From positions 1 to 5,764 of the forward strand of contig JAGVUW010000465.1 of NCBI GenBank assembly GCA_019136035.1: 5,764 nt of DNA, read 5' to 3'. The stretch is from Verrucomicrobiota bacterium. GTDB taxonomy: Bacteria > Verrucomicrobiota > Lentisphaeria > Oligosphaerales > JAFGRS01. Positions 5,200 to 5,764 of the stretch are shown in pieces (positions within the stretch are counted from its first letter, which is position 1; every line of letters begins with the position of its first letter). Under the pieces are notes generated by a model. It was not told the origin of the DNA and did not search any database. It worked only from the letters and a program-made list of their open reading frames with translations. The position numbers were made by a program, and so were the translations under genes.

Positions 5200-5555
5200 T
5201 GGTGGAGGCGCCGGGAGTTGAACCCGGGTCCTGGAAGGATTCCACGGCGGCGTCTACATGCTTAGCGCGTGCTTCGGTTGTCGTCCGGCCACGTAGGCGA
5301 CGCGCGGGCCAATGGCCGGACCGAGCCCCCTGTGAAGTTCTCGCCGCGCCACCCGGGTGCCCGGTCTTGCGGCCAGCCTGATGTCGTCGTTCTCAGCCCT
5401 TATCAGGCGTCAGAGTGAGAACGTCGCGGCCGTTAGGCTGCGAGTGCGAGCTCAGTGTTCGCAGTTACTAGCTTGACCGGTGATTTAGGAGGCCGACGGT
5501 CATCCTCCGCATGCAGCCGACGCTCAACCCAACCAGTCGAAACCATGTCGCCCCC
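5200..5555 (-). ncRNA. ssrA: tmRNA (transfer-messenger RNA), complete one-piece form
   Basis: This 356-nt RNA rescues stalled ribosomes in trans-translation, acting as a tRNA-Ala mimic and then as a short mRNA. The 5' GGGGGCG (5555-5549) pairs with CGCCUCC (5210-5204) as a 7-bp acceptor stem containing one G-U, followed by A and an encoded CCA (5202-5200). The T-arm is CCGGG-UUCAACU-CCCGG. The 5' part carries the conserved GGUUUCGAC of the D-like domain. An H-type pseudoknot precedes the tag frame: CCTCC 5504-5508 pairs with GGAGG 5488-5492, and CGGTC 5497-5501 with GACCG 5475-5479 (plus-strand coordinates). The resume codon GCG falls at RNA nucleotide 94, and UAGUAACU lies just before it. 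Partner SmpB is not in the window. The gene appears intact and is transcribed from a -10 at 5586-5591. Confidence 0.96.
5433..5462 (-). other. tmRNA proteolysis-tag reading frame (ANTELALAA)
   Basis: Reading GCG AAC ACT GAG CTC GCA CTC GCA GCC TAA gives the tag ANTELALAA and a stop. The Ala resume codon, Asn at position 2 and the ALAA end are typical. The C-terminal ALAA matches the signal recognised by ClpXP-type proteases in other bacteria. With the Ala charged on tmRNA, the appended tag would be AANTELALAA. Confidence 0.9.
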
Positions 5556-5585
5556 AGGCGACGTCGAGCGGCGTCAACAGGCCTT

Positions 5586-5591
5586 AGTATA
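5586..5591 (-). promoter_or_regulatory. Likely -10 element of the ssrA promoter
   Basis: TATACT on the minus strand (5591-5586) is one mismatch from TATAAT. It lies 30 bp before the mature tmRNA 5' end, leaving a short leader of roughly 20-25 nt for RNase P to remove. The -35 is weak: at 17-nt spacing the hexamer is TGGCAG. Activity may therefore depend on the discriminator or on an activator. Confidence 0.6.
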
Positions 5592-5623
5592 GCCCCGGAA
5601 TGGGCCGTCTGCCAGGGGCGCCG

Positions 5624-5669
5624 GGAGGAGTGCCAGGGCTGTTCGAAAGCCCGGTTCTGGCACCCCTCC
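5624..5669. repeat. Two-tier hairpin upstream of ssrA
   Basis: Arms 5624-5636 and 5657-5669 are inverted copies of 13 bp with one mismatch (A5629 opposite C5664). Inside, GGGCT (5636-5640) and AGCCC (5648-5652) form a second stem around GTTCGAA. It lies just upstream of the expected -35 of ssrA. There is no T-tract on either strand, so it is not a typical terminator. Confidence 0.6.
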
Positions 5670-5752
5670 AGGGTGCATGGCGTGCAATCGGCGGTTCCGG
5701 GGGTCGTACTGCCGCACGACCCCCGGCTACGATCTTGCACCCCTCCAGGGTG
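5660..5752. repeat. Tandem hairpin repeat units around a strong palindrome
   Basis: GCACCCCTCCAGGGTGC (5660-5676) is a 6-bp stem with a CTCCA loop. It recurs as GCACCCCTCCAGGGTGA at 5737-5753, 77 bp away. Between them lies a perfect 11-bp hairpin, CCGGGGGTCGT (5697-5707) and ACGACCCCCGG (5716-5726), with an 8-nt loop. The arrangement looks like one period of a dispersed or tandem intergenic repeat that continues past the right edge. No gene is supported here. Confidence 0.65.
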
Positions 5753-5764
5753 ACCGAGAGAACG

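Noticed and set aside
5200..5230. Integrase attachment site in the 3' end of ssrA
   Set aside because: This is a common island target, but there is no integrase gene and no second copy of the ssrA 3' end in the window.
5572..5577. TTGACG as the -35 of ssrA
   Set aside because: A -10 at the right spacing would fall in the GGGGGCG at the tmRNA 5' end, which is not a -10. The TATACT upstream fits better.

Overview
The window is GC-rich and gene-sparse. It reads like an accessory or loosely packed chromosomal segment of an uncultured bacterium, probably of the Planctomycetes-Verrucomicrobia-Lentisphaerae group or a similar lineage. That placement is an inference from a uroporphyrinogen-decarboxylase-like (URO-D-like) protein without heme-pathway motifs, a fragment resembling a DUF1559 (H-X9-DG) pseudopilin, a large secreted protein of unknown function, and many GC-rich hairpin and direct repeats between genes. 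No rRNA or ribosomal protein gene is present to confirm it.

Layout, left to right. Positions 1-1471 (minus) hold a secreted protein of unknown function that runs off the left edge; a good sigma-70-type promoter lies at 1621-1650. Positions 1689-2738 (minus) encode a complete URO-D-like protein, preceded by a 205-bp spacer with two strong hairpins. Positions 2944-3153 (minus) encode a small basic protein. About 400 bp of repeat-bearing sequence follows. An orphan C-terminal remnant of a type I restriction HsdR subunit then ends at 3924 on the plus strand, the only plus-strand coding sequence supported here. Positions 3925-4198 are non-coding with a 39-bp-period repeat. Positions 4199-4573 (minus) encode a three-helix membrane protein. 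Positions 4712-5093 (minus) are a graveyard in which the end of an IS3-family transposase is joined, in another frame, to a pseudopilin-like fragment.

The best-supported element is a complete one-piece tmRNA gene (ssrA, minus, 5200-5555). It has a 7-bp acceptor stem, T-arm, encoded CCA, an H-type pseudoknot and a tag reading frame ANTELALAA-stop. A -10 element lies 30 bp upstream, and a 35-bp near-palindromic terminator lies about 70 bp downstream. Upstream of ssrA, a cluster of hairpin repeats reaches the right edge.

I see no operon linking these genes into one pathway, and no complete new defence or mobile system. The most interesting material is non-coding: a hairpin repeat family with apparent compensatory changes at two loci, and the scarred junction between two broken genes.
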